Assembly: GCF_037890695.1 (NCBI RefSeq) | Contig: NZ_CP149571.1 | Location: 2,696,001-2,760,000, forward strand | Reading direction: 5' to 3' | DNA: 64,000 nt | DNA from: Aeromonas jandaei | GTDB taxonomy: Bacteria; Pseudomonadota; Gammaproteobacteria; Enterobacterales; Aeromonadaceae | Shown here: piece after piece, positions 1 through 9,392 of the stretch | Numbering within the stretch: the stretch's first letter is position 1 | Layout: each line of letters opens with the position of its first letter | Made by a program: the position numbers and the translations under genes | Notes under the pieces: generated by a model | Database searches by the model: none | What the model was told of the DNA's origin: nothing | What the model saw: the letters and a program-made list of their open reading frames with translations, nothing else

Positions 1-2
1 AT

Positions 3-1244
3 CAATCCCAAAGCCGGTCGCTTGTCGACTGGCTTTCTTATTTGGAGCAGATCCATCCGGTCTCTATCGATATGGGGCTGGAGCGGGTCGGCACGGTTGC
101 TCGGCGCATGGGGCTCACCCGATTGCCGTTCAAGGTGATCACGGTGGCGGGTACCAACGGCAAGGGCTCCAGCTGCGCCATGGCAGCCAGCATCCTGATG
201 GCCGCTGGCTACCAGGTCGGCGTCTACTCCTCGCCCCATCTGTTGCGCTTTACCGAGCGAGTGCGGGTCAACGGTCAGGAGCTGGCAGATAGCGATCACT
301 GCGCCGCCTTTGCCGAAGTGGAAGCGGCGCGCGGCGAGATAGCGCTCACCTTCTTCGAGTTTGCGACCCTGGCCGGTTTGTGGCTCTTCTGCCGCGCCGC
401 GCCGGATGTGCTGCTGCTGGAAGTGGGCTTGGGTGGTCGGCTCGATGCCACCAATGTGGTGGAGTCCGATGTCGCCATGATCACCTCCATTGCCCTCGAC
501 CACTGTGACTGGCTGGGTGATACCCGCGAGGCGGTGGCGGTGGAGAAAGCCGGGGTGTATCGCGCCGGCAAACCTGCCATCAGCGGCGAGCCCAATCCTC
601 CTCTGACCATCGCGAGCGAGGCGGCGCGTATCGGCGCCAACCTGCGTCAGGTCGGTATCGATTTTCGTGGCGATGAGCACGAGAGCTGCTGGGATTACCA
701 CGGTCTTCGCCAGTGGTGCGGCCTGCCCAAACCGGCCCTGCCGCTGATGAATGCGGTGACCGTGCTTGCGGCGCTGGAATCTCTCGGCTTGCCGTTGCCG
801 GAGTCTGCCATTCGCGACGGGCTTGCCAATGCCCGGCTGGCTGGCCGGATGCAGCAGCTGCAAAGCGCGCCGCTGGTCATCGTCGATGTGGCCCATAACC
901 CCCATTCGGCCGCCTATCTGGCCGCCCAGCTGCGCAAGATGCCCTGCGCGGGTGTGCGCCGCGCCGTGGTGGGCATGCTCAAGGACAAGGATATGGCGGG
1001 GTCGCTTGCCGAGCTCGATGGTCTGATCGGCGAGTGGTATCTGGCCAGCCTGACCGGCCCGCGGGCGGCAAGTGCGGACCAGTTGGCACAGGCGCTTGGC
1101 TCCGGACAGGGGCCGGCGACGACCTTTGACAGCGTCGAGGCTGCCTATCAGGCTGCCTTGGCCTTATCGAGTCCTGACGATATGGTCATTGTGTTTGGTT
1201 CGTTTTACACTGTCGCCGATGTGCTGGCGGGGTTCGCCAGCTAG
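3..1244 (+). CDS. folC: Dihydrofolate synthase / folylpolyglutamate synthase (5'-truncated by window edge)
   Basis: Cytoplasmic ATP-dependent ligase that adds glutamate to dihydropteroate and to folates. The reading frame is open from base 3, so the gene begins outside the window; the TTG at 42 is internal, because residues before it (LVDWLSYLEQIHP) still match the FolC N-terminus. Visible signatures are the Mur-ligase P-loop TVAGTNGKGS, the SSPHL motif, LLEVGLGGRLDATN, the DHCDWLG segment, and the C-terminal DVAHNPHS motif that positions the ligase C-domain. The frame ends with TAG at 1242. It is followed 62 bp later by dedD, the folC-dedD order usual in gammaproteobacteria, so the two are probably co-transcribed. 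Confidence 0.95.
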   Translation, partial: QSQSRSLVDWLSYLEQIHPVSIDMGLERVGTVARRMGLTRLPFKVITVAGTNGKGSSCAMAASILMAAGYQVGVYSSPHLLRFTERVRVNGQELADSDHCAAFAEVEAARGEIALTFFEFATLAGLWLFCRAAPDVLLLEVGLGGRLDATNVVESDVAMITSIALDHCDWLGDTREAVAVEKAGVYRAGKPAISGEPNPPLTIASEAARIGANLRQVGIDFRGDEHESCWDYHGLRQWCGLPKPALPLMNAVTVLAALESLGLPLPESAIRDGLANARLAGRMQQLQSAPLVIVDVAHNPHSAAYLAAQLRKMPCAGVRRAVVGMLKDKDMAGSLAELDGLIGEWYLASLTGPRAASADQLAQALGSGQGPATTFDSVEAAYQAALALSSPDDMVIVFGSFYTVADVLAGFAS

Positions 1245-1306
1245 CCAGCCCCTCTTTGTCGGGGGCATGCCATGAATTGGATCAAGTAAAGGAAGTAGGA
1301 GTCAAC

Positions 1307-2107
1307 TTGGCCTCGAAGTTTCAAAACCGTCTGGTGGGCACCGTTATTCTGGTGGCCCTGGTCGTTATTTTCCTGCCGGACCTGCTGGATGGTCACAAGC
1401 TGGCGCAAAAGGAGGAGGCGTTTGCCAAAATTCCGCTGCGTCCCGATCTTGAGCCGGCCAAGCCCGCGTTGCAGGTATCTGCGGCAAGCACGCTGCCTGC
1501 CGAGCATCTGGCCAGCCAGCAGCAAGCCTCGGCCGCCCAGCAGTGGCAGGTGGAAGAGGTCGCCGACCCCATGACCCTCGGCAATCAGGGGAGTGCTGCC
1601 CAGCAGGCCGGTGCGCAGGTTGCCCAGCAGCCGGTGCAGCAAGCCGCGCCTGCCAAGCCGCAACCCAAGCCGGAAGTGGTCGCCAAGGCGCCGGTTGAAC
1701 AACCCAAGCCGGCACCAAAACCGGTTCCGACCAAGCCGGCCGAAGTAGCCAAGGCGCCGACTCCTGCGCCAGCCAAACAGCAGGCAGGCCAGATCAAGTC
1801 CCTCGATGACCTTATCGAGAGCAAGATGAGCCAGCCGACCACGCCTGCACCCGCTGCGGCACAGGCGCAGGGGAGCTGGATCCTCCAGCTCGGCGCGTTC
1901 AAGAACGTCGACAGTGTCAACGCTCTGGTGAGCAAGCTGCGTGCAGCCGGTTACTCTGCCCATACCTCGCCGCGCACGCCGGTGCAGGGGCAGATCAACC
2001 GGGTCTTTATCGGGCCGGATGTCTCCAAAGCCAAGCTGCAGGGTATCCAGGGACAGATCTCCCAGATGACGGGGCTGAGCGGCTCGGTCGTCGCTTACAA
2101 TCCCTGA
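1307..2107 (+). CDS. dedD: SPOR-domain cell division protein DedD
   Basis: Inner-membrane septal protein that binds denuded peptidoglycan through its C-terminal SPOR domain. The N-terminus (ASKFQNRLVGTVILVALVV) is the DedD cytoplasmic tip and single membrane helix. It is followed by a long proline/alanine/lysine-rich periplasmic linker and a SPOR domain (about residues 190-266, starting GSWILQLGAFKN). The chosen start is TTG at 1307, because AGGAG lies at 1297-1301 with 5-base spacing and the protein then begins exactly like known DedD; the open frame runs further upstream but has no such support. The encoded protein is 266 aa. A perfect-stem terminator follows directly. The gene after it is not cvpA, the usual neighbour in enterobacteria. 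Confidence 0.9.
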   Translation: MASKFQNRLVGTVILVALVVIFLPDLLDGHKLAQKEEAFAKIPLRPDLEPAKPALQVSAASTLPAEHLASQQQASAAQQWQVEEVADPMTLGNQGSAAQQAGAQVAQQPVQQAAPAKPQPKPEVVAKAPVEQPKPAPKPVPTKPAEVAKAPTPAPAKQQAGQIKSLDDLIESKMSQPTTPAPAAAQAQGSWILQLGAFKNVDSVNALVSKLRAAGYSAHTSPRTPVQGQINRVFIGPDVSKAKLQGIQGQISQMTGLSGSVVAYNP

Positions 2108-2127
2108 TTGTCATTGCTCTCGCATCA

Positions 2128-2157
2128 CAACACCGCGCCCGTCGCGGTGTTGTTTTA
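2128..2157 (+). terminator. Rho-independent terminator after dedD
   Basis: A 10-bp perfect stem, CAACACCGCG at 2128-2137 pairing with CGCGGTGTTG at 2143-2152, with a five-base loop, followed by TTTT. It closes the folC-dedD transcript. Confidence 0.85.
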
Positions 2158-2264
2158 TCTGGCTGTCGCTATTTTTAAGTCCCGCGTCGCAAAGGCCACC
2201 ACCCGGTTGGGATTTGCGGGGAGTTGGGTTAGTCTGAGCCCTCTGTCACCCATAGGAGTTCAAG

Positions 2265-2582
2265 ATGATCCTCTCGACAACCCCCACTCTGGAAGGCAAG
2301 AGCATTCGTGAATACCGCGGCATCGTGGTGGGCGAAGCCATCCTTGGCGCCAATATTTTCAAGGATCTCTTTGCCGGGATCCGCGACATTATCGGCGGCC
2401 GCTCCGGCGCTTACGAAAAAGAGCTGGCCCGTGCCCGCGAGATTGCCTTTGATGAACTCAAGGAGCGCGCCTCTGCGCTGGGAGCCAATGCGGTGGTCGG
2501 CATCGATATCGACTACGAGGTGGTGGGGCAGAACGGCAGCATGCTGATGGTCAGCATCAGCGGCACCGCCGTGGTGGTTTGA
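2265..2582 (+). CDS. YbjQ/UPF0145 family protein
   Basis: A 105-aa protein of the YbjQ (UPF0145, heavy-metal-binding-like) family. Recognisable features are the N-terminal [22 protein letters not shown] segment, the [19 protein letters not shown] core, and the [13 protein letters not shown] strand near the C-terminus. The family forms small oligomeric beta-rich rings in known structures, but its cellular role is not established. The ATG at 2265 has an upstream purine-rich AGGAG (2251-2255). It lies between two terminators, so it is probably a single-gene transcript. Nothing in the sequence indicates a substrate. Confidence 0.85.
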   Translation: MILSTTPTLEGKSIREYRGIVVGEAILGANIFKDLFAGIRDIIGGRSGAYEKELARAREIAFDELKERASALGANAVVGIDIDYEVVGQNGSMLMVSISGTAVVV

Positions 2583-2632
2583 TATAGCGATGTGCTGCAT
2601 AGCTGTGCGCTGAACCTGCGTATTGAACGAAC

Positions 2633-2662
2633 AAGCCGATAACCGGGTTATCGGCTTTTTTA
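2633..2662 (+). terminator. Rho-independent terminator after the YbjQ-family gene
   Basis: Stem AAGCCGATAA (2633-2642) / TTATCGGCTT (2648-2657), loop CCGGG, followed by a run of T. Confidence 0.85.
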
Positions 2663-2892
2663 TGCGTGGCGTTTGGCAAAAGAGGAGCAAGAGTGGGAAA
2701 TGGTAAAGATGAATTTGATATTAAGGTATTGATTTTATTTATTTATATTTTTTCATAACCTATCGGTGCGGGTTTTATTTTTTTTAACTGGGTTGCCCTC
2801 ATCGGCTGGACTAGAGTTGTTGCCATCAGGACGACACTTCTCACGGATGAAGTCACTTTTCTTGAACCACTATTGCTTGAAGGCGTATCAAG
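2663..2892. other. AT-rich intergenic region upstream of a secreted-protein gene
   Basis: About 230 bp with long T/A tracts between about 2700 and 2790, followed by more GC-balanced sequence. It presumably carries the promoter of the gene at 2893, but I see no convincing -35/-10 pair. No coding sequence is supported here. Confidence 0.4.
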
Positions 2893-3495
2893 ATGCACAA
2901 AAAATCTGCTCTGTTGACTGTCATCACTCTGGCCATCGCTGCTTATGCTGGCAGCGCGGCGGCTGCGGTACCGAACTTTACCGCTGACTGCCCGATGAAC
3001 ATCAAGGTCAAGTCGCAGGGAGGGAGTGTTTATATCAATGGCAAGAAGGCCACCCTGAAGACTGATGCTCCGACTGCTTATTCTGCCCAGAGCGGCAAGA
3101 TCATGATCGGCATTACCTCTGACTCTCCCGACAGTGAACCCACCATTGATTACGCCATCAAGCACGACAAGCGAGCCAATGGCATCTGCACCGTGCAATC
3201 CTGGTCGGCAGGCAAGGCAACCTCTCTGCCGATGGCGCAGGGCAACTCCCCCTATCAGGGCAAGTGGGTCGCCAAAAACAGCGGGAGTGGCCAAACCGTT
3301 GCTGTGATCCGGGTGGATGGCAAGGAGCAGGTTTGGGTCAACGACGTCAAGGTCAGGGCCAATCGTGCCGATGGGGCGCTGCAATTCCGTCAGGGGATGA
3401 TCCTCTATACCCTGCAGGGCGATCCGCGAGTACGCAGCGAAAGCCAATGGCAGGACAATGACGCAGGCTCGACCGGTCCTATCTCCTTCGAATAA
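2893..3495 (+). CDS. Small secreted protein of unknown function
   Basis: A 200-aa protein with a typical Sec signal peptide: KK N-region, hydrophobic stretch, and a likely cleavage after the alanine-rich AGSAAAA at about residue 24. The mature part is hydrophilic and glycine/serine/lysine-rich with one early cysteine (TADCPMNIKVK) and another in the middle (NGICTVQSW), which could form one disulfide. I do not recognise a family. The start ATG has a weak AAGG upstream at about 2879. It stands alone between terminators and its upstream region is AT-rich, so it may be an acquired or strongly regulated gene. The periplasm is the likely location. Confidence 0.75.
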   Translation: MHKKSALLTVITLAIAAYAGSAAAAVPNFTADCPMNIKVKSQGGSVYINGKKATLKTDAPTAYSAQSGKIMIGITSDSPDSEPTIDYAIKHDKRANGICTVQSWSAGKATSLPMAQGNSPYQGKWVAKNSGSGQTVAVIRVDGKEQVWVNDVKVRANRADGALQFRQGMILYTLQGDPRVRSESQWQDNDAGSTGPISFE

Positions 3496-3515
3496 ATCCG
3501 TTTGCCAATTTCGAC

Positions 3516-3551
3516 AAAAGCGACGCAGGCCATTGCCTGCGTCGCTTTTTT
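3516..3551. terminator. Bidirectional terminator between the secreted-protein gene and cysG
   Basis: Stem AAAAGCGACGCAGGC (3516-3530) / GCCTGCGTCGCTTTT (3535-3549) with a 4-base loop. An A-run on one side and a T-run on the other allow it to act on both converging genes. Confidence 0.85.
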
Positions 3552-3583
3552 ACTGGTCTGCTGAAGGGGGGCGCTATGAGTGG

Positions 3584-4975
3584 TTACACTCCGGCCAGGG
3601 TATTGGCTTCGCCGTACCAATCCAGTTTGTCAGCCAGGGTCACCACCGAACCGATGATGATCAGGCTTGGACTGTCGACCTGAGTGGCCAGCAGCGCCAG
3701 CTGTTGCAGTTCGCCGCGTACCACCCGCTGCTGCAGGCGGGTGCCCTGTTCCACCAACGCTACCGGGGTGTGACCGGGTAGGCCGTGGGTCTGCAGCTCG
3801 TCCTGAATGCGGCCGGCATGGGCCAATCCCATGTAGAAGACCAGGGTCTGGCGGGGAGCCGCCAGCGCCGACCACTCCTGAGTGATATTGCCCTCCTTGT
3901 CGTGGCCTGTGATGAACTGCACCCGCTGGGCGTGGTCGCGGTGGGTGAGGGGAATGCCGCTGTAAGCGGCGCAGCCCGACGCTGCCGTGATGCCCGGCAC
4001 CACCGAGAAGGGGATCCCCGCCTCGGCCAGGGTCTCGAGCTCCTCGCCACCCCGGCCAAAGATAAAGGGATCGCCCCCCTTGAGCCGCACCACCTGTTTG
4101 CCAAGACGAGCCTGATCCAGCAACAGCTGGTTGATCGCCTGTTGGGGTACGCAGTGACGGCCCGCCTCCTTGCCGACAAAGATCCGCTCGGCATCCCGGC
4201 GAACCAGCGCCAGCACCTCCTGCGACACCAGCCGGTCATAGACCACCACATCCGCCTGCTGCAGCTGTTGCAGACCGCTCAGGGTGAGCAGCCCCGCATC
4301 GCCGGGGCCGGCGCCCACCAGGGTGACGCTTCCTTTGCTCTGCACCGGCTCATTGAGCAGCTCGGCGACGCTCTGCTCGGCAGCCTGTTGCTGGCCGCGG
4401 GCCAGCTGGCATGCCAGTCGCTCATGGCTAAAGAGCCGCTCCCAGAAGCGGCGGCGAGCCAGCTTGTCCGGTATGGCCTTGACCCGCTCGCGCAGCTTGC
4501 CCGCCAGCGCCGCGAGCTGGCCGAGGTGCTGCGGCAACATGGCTTCGAGCTTTTCCCGCAGCTGGCGGCTTAGAACCGGCGCCGAACCTGCGCTGGAGAT
4601 GGCTACCATCAGCGGTGAGCGGTCGATGATGGCGGGCATGATGGCGCTGCAGTGGGCCGGAGAGTCCACCACGTTGCAGAAGATCTGGCGCTGATTCGCT
4701 TCGTTGAAAACCTGCTGGTTGACCCCGGGCTGGTTGGTGGCTGCGATCACCAGCCATTTGCCATCGAGCAGCTCGGGGTGAAAGTCGGCGGCGCAGACGG
4801 TCAGCAGTCCCCGCTCGGCCCAGCTCATCAGCTGGGGTTCCAGATGCGGGGCATTGATGGTGATCTTCGCCTTGGCATCGATCAGCAGGCGCGCCTTGCG
4901 CACCGCCACCTCACCGCCGCCGACGATAAGCACCGGCTTGTTTTGCAGCTGACAGAAGAGAGGGAGAAAGTCCAT
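3584..4975 (-). CDS. cysG: Siroheme synthase (uroporphyrinogen-III methyltransferase / precorrin-2 dehydrogenase / ferrochelatase)
   Basis: Trifunctional enzyme that makes siroheme from uroporphyrinogen III. The N-terminal half (CysG-B) has the NAD-binding [17 protein letters not shown] and the [15 protein letters not shown] motif. The C-terminal half (CysG-A, from about residue 215) has the SAM methyltransferase signatures [33 protein letters not shown] and [10 protein letters not shown]. The ATG at 4975 gives 463 aa, close to the 457 aa of the E. coli enzyme, and starts MDFLPLF as expected; the longer open frame to 5089 adds non-homologous residues. It lies 172 bp downstream of asrC on the same strand, so siroheme supply is placed next to its consumer, the sulfite reductase. 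Confidence 0.95.
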   Translation of the reverse strand: MDFLPLFCQLQNKPVLIVGGGEVAVRKARLLIDAKAKITINAPHLEPQLMSWAERGLLTVCAADFHPELLDGKWLVIAATNQPGVNQQVFNEANQRQIFCNVVDSPAHCSAIMPAIIDRSPLMVAISSAGSAPVLSRQLREKLEAMLPQHLGQLAALAGKLRERVKAIPDKLARRRFWERLFSHERLACQLARGQQQAAEQSVAELLNEPVQSKGSVTLVGAGPGDAGLLTLSGLQQLQQADVVVYDRLVSQEVLALVRRDAERIFVGKEAGRHCVPQQAINQLLLDQARLGKQVVRLKGGDPFIFGRGGEELETLAEAGIPFSVVPGITAASGCAAYSGIPLTHRDHAQRVQFITGHDKEGNITQEWSALAAPRQTLVFYMGLAHAGRIQDELQTHGLPGHTPVALVEQGTRLQQRVVRGELQQLALLATQVDSPSLIIIGSVVTLADKLDWYGEANTLAGV

Positions 4976-5147
4976 AACGGGCTCCGGATACGGGTCCGGC
5001 AGCAAAGGGCTGCGCAGGACGAAAAGAGGAGAAGGAGTAGAAACGCAGTGAGAGGAAAAAGGGGGAAGCGTGATCCACGCCCGGGCCAACGACAGATCCC
5101 CACCGGTTGTCGGCCACTATGATCAGCTTCCCCAAACGAGGTTTTTC

Positions 5148-6158
5148 CTATTGCACCGCTTTGACATGCATGTTGGCGACGTACTGATCTTCGGCCCAGA
5201 AGATGCGGTCAGCGACCATGGCTTCCGGGTTGAGGGTGACGCCGCGCAGCACCCGCTCCTTGAACTTGTGATAACCGGCCCGATCGATCAGGTGACCCAT
5301 GTGCAGGTAGATGGGCTTGCCATCCAGCATCTCGGCCTCGAACTCGAACAGGTTCTTGATCACCGCGTGCAGCACCTCTTCAGTGACCCAGTTGAGGAAC
5401 AGCTTGCCGGTACGAGGGGTCTTCTTGCTGGTGCGGCCCCCCAGCTTGACCATGTAGAGCTGCTTGGGATCCCGCTGCCAGGCGAGGGTCGGGCAGGCCA
5501 GCACGCACTCGCCACAGCCGATGCACTTGCTCTCCTCCTTGACCGCCTTGCCGTGTTTGATGGCGAGACAATCCACGGCGTGGTGGCTGCATGCCTTGAC
5601 GCAGGCGCCGCAGCCGATGCAGCGCTCGGCATTGAAGTGGATTTTGGCGATGCCAAGGATGCCGAAGTCGGCCATGTTGGCCTTGGCGCAGTCGTTGGGG
5701 CAGCCTGCGATCACCATCTTGAGGTGATAGGGGTTGGGGTAGAGGTGTTTCTCCATCCGCTGGGCCAGCCCGGTGCAGTCGATATTGCCCTTCTGGCAGA
5801 TGGTGTTGCCCTGACAGGCGACGATGTTGCGCCCGCCGATGCTCTGGTAACCGGCTGTGGGGTCATCCACCTCGATGCCGCAGGTCTCCACCTCAATCTC
5901 CCTGATAAAGGGCTCGAGGGCGGCATTGACCTTGTCCATGTCCTGATACTTGATGCCGGGCATCGCCAGCTTCTGGCGGGTGGTGAGGTGGATCAGGCCG
6001 TTGCCGTACTGTTCGGCGATCTGCTGGGCCACCGCCAGCAGGTGGGCGGGCATGATCCCGCCGGGAATACGCACGCTGATCATCGCTTCGCCGCGCACCT
6101 TGGAGAGGCGGTATTCGTTCTTGGCGCGGGCCTTGATGATGTCGATATCGAGACTCAT
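5148..6158 (-). CDS. asrC: Anaerobic sulfite reductase subunit C (catalytic)
   Basis: Siroheme and iron-sulfur subunit of the cytoplasmic dissimilatory-type sulfite reductase AsrABC, which reduces sulfite to sulfide in the absence of oxygen. The 336-aa protein has the siroheme-[4Fe4S] cysteine pattern in two clusters (ACQGNTIC and AGCPNDC) and a ferredoxin domain with two [4Fe4S] motifs (CIGCGACVKAC and CIGCGECVLACP). It is last in an asrA-asrB-asrC transcript; the gap to asrB is 11 bp. The downstream cysG provides the siroheme cofactor. Confidence 0.95.
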   Translation of the reverse strand: MSLDIDIIKARAKNEYRLSKVRGEAMISVRIPGGIMPAHLLAVAQQIAEQYGNGLIHLTTRQKLAMPGIKYQDMDKVNAALEPFIREIEVETCGIEVDDPTAGYQSIGGRNIVACQGNTICQKGNIDCTGLAQRMEKHLYPNPYHLKMVIAGCPNDCAKANMADFGILGIAKIHFNAERCIGCGACVKACSHHAVDCLAIKHGKAVKEESKCIGCGECVLACPTLAWQRDPKQLYMVKLGGRTSKKTPRTGKLFLNWVTEEVLHAVIKNLFEFEAEMLDGKPIYLHMGHLIDRAGYHKFKERVLRGVTLNPEAMVADRIFWAEDQYVANMHVKAVQ

Positions 6159-6169
6159 GGTGTTCTCCC

Positions 6170-7009
6170 TCAGTCGATCAGATGCTGGGCCTGGTCAAAA
6201 CGAAAGACCGGTCCATCCACGCAGATATAGGTGTCGCCCATCCGGCAGTGGCCACACTTGCCGACGGCGCAAGCCATGCGGCGTTCGTAGTCGACCCAGA
6301 TGCGATCCTTGGGGATGCCGCGCTCAAGCAGGGCGAGCACCACGAAACGGATCATGACGGGAGGGCCGACCACGATGGCCTGGATATCCTCGCTATCCGA
6401 GAGATCCAGCTGGTCGATGTAGTCGGTGACCCGGCCGATGCGAAACTGCTCGCTCTCCTCACCCTCATCCAGCGTGACGATGAGGTTCTGGCGCTCGGCC
6501 CAGAGCGGCATCTCGTGGCGATAGAGCACCGCCTGCTCGTTCTTGAAGCCGAGGATCATGTCAAGGGACTTCACCTGCTCCGGGTGTTTGCTGAAGCGAC
6601 GCAGCAGCCCCTTGACCGGCGCGACGCCGGTGCCACCCGCCACCACGATGAGGTGCTGGTTGTGATAGGCCTCCAGCGGGTAGCCGTTGCCATGGACGCC
6701 GCGCATCCACACCTTGTCGCCCACATCGAGGGCAAACAGCGCATCGGTCACCTTGCCGACTTTGCGGATCAGCAGATCCACATAGCCATCGCCATAGTCG
6801 GAGACCGAGATGGGCGCTTCACCCACGGTGGGCAGGGAGATCTCCACAAACTGGCCGTAGTGGACATCAAAGTCGCGGGAGACCCGGAAATTCCACTCCA
6901 GTTCGGTGTGGCGCTCGATGGCCAGAATGGTGTAGGCCTTGGGCAGCAGGCGGTTTTCGACCACGTCCTGCTGCTGTTCTGCTGTTGCGGTTTGTTGGCA
7001 CTGGCACAT
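6170..7009 (-). CDS. asrB: Anaerobic sulfite reductase subunit B
   Basis: Flavin/NAD(P)H electron-input subunit of AsrABC, of the ferredoxin-NADP reductase family. The FAD-binding part lies around [20 protein letters not shown], the NAD-binding part has [16 protein letters not shown], and a C-terminal [2Fe-2S]-type cysteine cluster reads [12 protein letters not shown] followed by YICVDGP. The ATG at 7009 (279 aa; start MCQCQQ) is preferred over the upstream in-frame start, which would lie inside asrA. It begins one base after the asrA stop, so translation is probably coupled. Confidence 0.93.
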   Translation of the reverse strand: MCQCQQTATAEQQQDVVENRLLPKAYTILAIERHTELEWNFRVSRDFDVHYGQFVEISLPTVGEAPISVSDYGDGYVDLLIRKVGKVTDALFALDVGDKVWMRGVHGNGYPLEAYHNQHLIVVAGGTGVAPVKGLLRRFSKHPEQVKSLDMILGFKNEQAVLYRHEMPLWAERQNLIVTLDEGEESEQFRIGRVTDYIDQLDLSDSEDIQAIVVGPPVMIRFVVLALLERGIPKDRIWVDYERRMACAVGKCGHCRMGDTYICVDGPVFRFDQAQHLID

Positions 7010-7010
7010 A

Positions 7011-8069
7011 TCAGTTCGCCCCCTGCGCGTGGTCGGCTGTGATGGTCTGTTCGACCACATCGGTCATCTTGTTGATGATGTTGCTAAAGGAGATGTAGTG
7101 AGGGCAGCGATCGTCGCAGCGGCCACAGCCGACGCACATGTGCTCCTCCCCCTGACGGGCCTTGTAGTCGTTGACCTTGTGCAGGGCGCGATAACGCAGG
7201 CGCTCGCCATGTTTGGCGCGAAAACCGTGGCCACCGGCCATGTCGCTGAAGCCATCCACCATGCAGCTGGCCCACTGGCGACGGCGCTCGCCCTGCTTGG
7301 GGTTCTCCGCATAGGTGAGGTCGTGCACGCTGTAGCAGCTGCAGGTCGGGCAGGAGGTGGTGCAGCGGCCACAGCCGATGCAACGGCTGTCGTACTCGGC
7401 CCAGACCGGATGGGCGGTGAGGATCTGACGAATACGCTTGGGATCGTCACAGACGCTGTCCGGCGTGCGCACCTTGACCGGGTTGCTCTGGACAAATTCC
7501 GGGGTGAAGTCGTCGGGCTCGCCCAGCTCGGCAAAGTAGCCGAGCAGTTCGGGATCCTTCACCTCGATGCGGGCACCCTCAACGCTCAGCCGAATGGCGG
7601 CGGCGTAATCCCGGGTCTCATTGCTGCCCATGGAGACGCAGAAGCAGTTCTCGAAGCTCTCGCGGCACTCCAGCAGTACCAGCTTGAGCTTGCTGCGCAG
7701 CCGGGCGTAGTAGACGTCGCTGTTCTGGCCGTTCTTGAGATAGACCTGATCCAGCCGGCGCAGGGCGTGGATATCGCAGCTGCGCAAGAACAGCAGGGTG
7801 GGCTTGGCTTCCACCTTTGATTCGCGCAACTCCAGATTGTCGAAATGGAACAGGGTCTGGGTGATGGGGAGCACCACCTCTTTCGGGGAGAAGTGGGACT
7901 TCTCCTGCCACACCAGATCGGCCGGATGGCGGATGCTGTGGTAGGTGACGTTGTCGGTGTCGGAGAAGCGACCGCCCCGATATTCGGCCGCAGGGGCCAT
8001 GATCCGGTAATCGGGTAGCAGCCGCTCGAACAGCTGCGCCAGCGCGGGCTGGGTGAGAAGAAACGACAT
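7011..8069 (-). CDS. asrA: Anaerobic sulfite reductase subunit A
   Basis: Iron-sulfur electron-transfer subunit of AsrABC. The 352-aa protein carries two ferredoxin-like motifs near its C-terminus ([16 protein letters not shown] and [14 protein letters not shown]) and an upstream cysteine-containing region ([11 protein letters not shown]). The ATG at 8069 gives the expected MSFLLTQ start and has AAGGTG about 7 bases upstream; the longer open frame to 8195 lacks support. It is the first gene of the operon, and the 197 bp between it and the lipase gene should hold the promoter. An FNR-type half-site is not obvious to me there. Confidence 0.93.
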   Translation of the reverse strand: MSFLLTQPALAQLFERLLPDYRIMAPAAEYRGGRFSDTDNVTYHSIRHPADLVWQEKSHFSPKEVVLPITQTLFHFDNLELRESKVEAKPTLLFLRSCDIHALRRLDQVYLKNGQNSDVYYARLRSKLKLVLLECRESFENCFCVSMGSNETRDYAAAIRLSVEGARIEVKDPELLGYFAELGEPDDFTPEFVQSNPVKVRTPDSVCDDPKRIRQILTAHPVWAEYDSRCIGCGRCTTSCPTCSCYSVHDLTYAENPKQGERRRQWASCMVDGFSDMAGGHGFRAKHGERLRYRALHKVNDYKARQGEEHMCVGCGRCDDRCPHYISFSNIINKMTDVVEQTITADHAQGAN

Positions 8070-8265
8070 AAATAAACACCTTGTCTTGGGGTGACATACC
8101 TTGGCGTTGCAAGGGGCGTGTCTGTCCCGGTATTGACTGGCCGGGAGAGCTACGCTGCTCTCGCCGCTGTCCGGTTTATGACTCATCTTGTTCAACTGAC
8201 CCGATTGTTATTGTGTTGGCGGCGCGAGCGTCGCGGCAGGTCGGGTCATGCCTGTAAAGCGGTTA

Positions 8266-9108
8266 TCAATTGAGCAAGGCGGCCTGATAGCCTGCGCACT
8301 TGCCCATTACGTACCCCATCTCCAGCTTGTTGATATCGCGGGTGAAACGGGAAACGGGGAAGTAGTCTGCCGGGGCGATCACCTCAATCTGGCAATCAGC
8401 CGGCGGATTGGCGATGAAATCGAGCGCCTCGTTGTAGCTGCGATCCCGCTGCTCCAGTGCCTGCGCCAGCGCGGGGCGGGTCTTGAGCAGGGTGCGGATC
8501 ATCCAGGGGAAGGGCATCGGTTTGAGCCGGTAGCCCAGCGGCTCGGAGAGGATCACCGTCATCTGGCGAGCGCCGCGGCGGTAGGCCTCGATTACCGGGA
8601 TGGAGTCGGCGACGCCACCATCGGTCATCGGCACACCGTGCACCTCGGGAAACTCGCGGGAGGCGAGGGGAATGGCGCAGCTGGCGGGCAGCACCTCATC
8701 CATGTTCTCCGGTTTGACCCGGATGTACTCCGCCTTGCCGGTCAGGGCATTGGTCACCACCGCATAGAAGGGGATGCCGCTCTCCCGATAGCGATGGATA
8801 TCGAGGGGGTATTTGCGGCAGCTGGTGTGCCAGAGCCAGTGGATATCCACCAGATTGCCCCCCTTGGCAAAGCGCAGCGGGTCGAGAAACTCCGGGGTGC
8901 AGGCCAGCTCGGTCAGAATGTCGTGGCTGCGGCCATGCTGGCTGGCGAGATAGGCCAGCAAGTTGGTGGCCCCCGCAGAGACGCCGATGGCGAAGTCAAA
9001 GGGGCGGTAGTCACGTTCGATAAACGCATCCAGCACGCCGCTGGCAAATATGCCGCGCATGGCGCCACCTTCAACAACCAGAGCAGTGGGGGATGCGGTT
9101 CTATTCAT
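8266..9108 (-). CDS. Patatin-like phospholipase family protein (YjjU-like)
   Basis: A 280-aa serine hydrolase of the patatin family. It has the oxyanion-loop motif GGAMRG near the N-terminus, the nucleophile elbow GVSAG, and the DGG motif with the catalytic aspartate (MTDGGVADS), which together make an intact Ser-Asp dyad. It has no signal peptide, so it is probably cytoplasmic or membrane-associated. It resembles the YjjU group; the physiological lipid substrate is unknown. Start: ATG at 9108, with GAGGTG ending 7 bases upstream; the GTG three codons earlier belongs to that ribosome-binding sequence. Confidence 0.85.
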   Translation of the reverse strand: MNRTASPTALVVEGGAMRGIFASGVLDAFIERDYRPFDFAIGVSAGATNLLAYLASQHGRSHDILTELACTPEFLDPLRFAKGGNLVDIHWLWHTSCRKYPLDIHRYRESGIPFYAVVTNALTGKAEYIRVKPENMDEVLPASCAIPLASREFPEVHGVPMTDGGVADSIPVIEAYRRGARQMTVILSEPLGYRLKPMPFPWMIRTLLKTRPALAQALEQRDRSYNEALDFIANPPADCQIEVIAPADYFPVSRFTRDINKLEMGYVMGKCAGYQAALLN

Positions 9109-9392
9109 GACAAGCACCTCGTTATCGGCAAACGAATGACAAGCGGATGGAAAGTGAATGGCGAGCGCTGTGGTGTTCGGATACTCGGGCTGACCATTCT
9201 GACTGCCAACCTGGGTTGGCTATCGCAATGAGGTCATTCTATGAAGGGGATTTTGTTTAGAATATCTGTTAATAATGAATGTATCGTTTTTAAATTCTAA
9301 ACAATCAATGACCAGGCGTTGTGCCAACAGGGGCGATAAGAGATAGTCAGGGCTCTGTTTTCACGCTTTATGAGCCCCGGGAGGTGTGCCTG

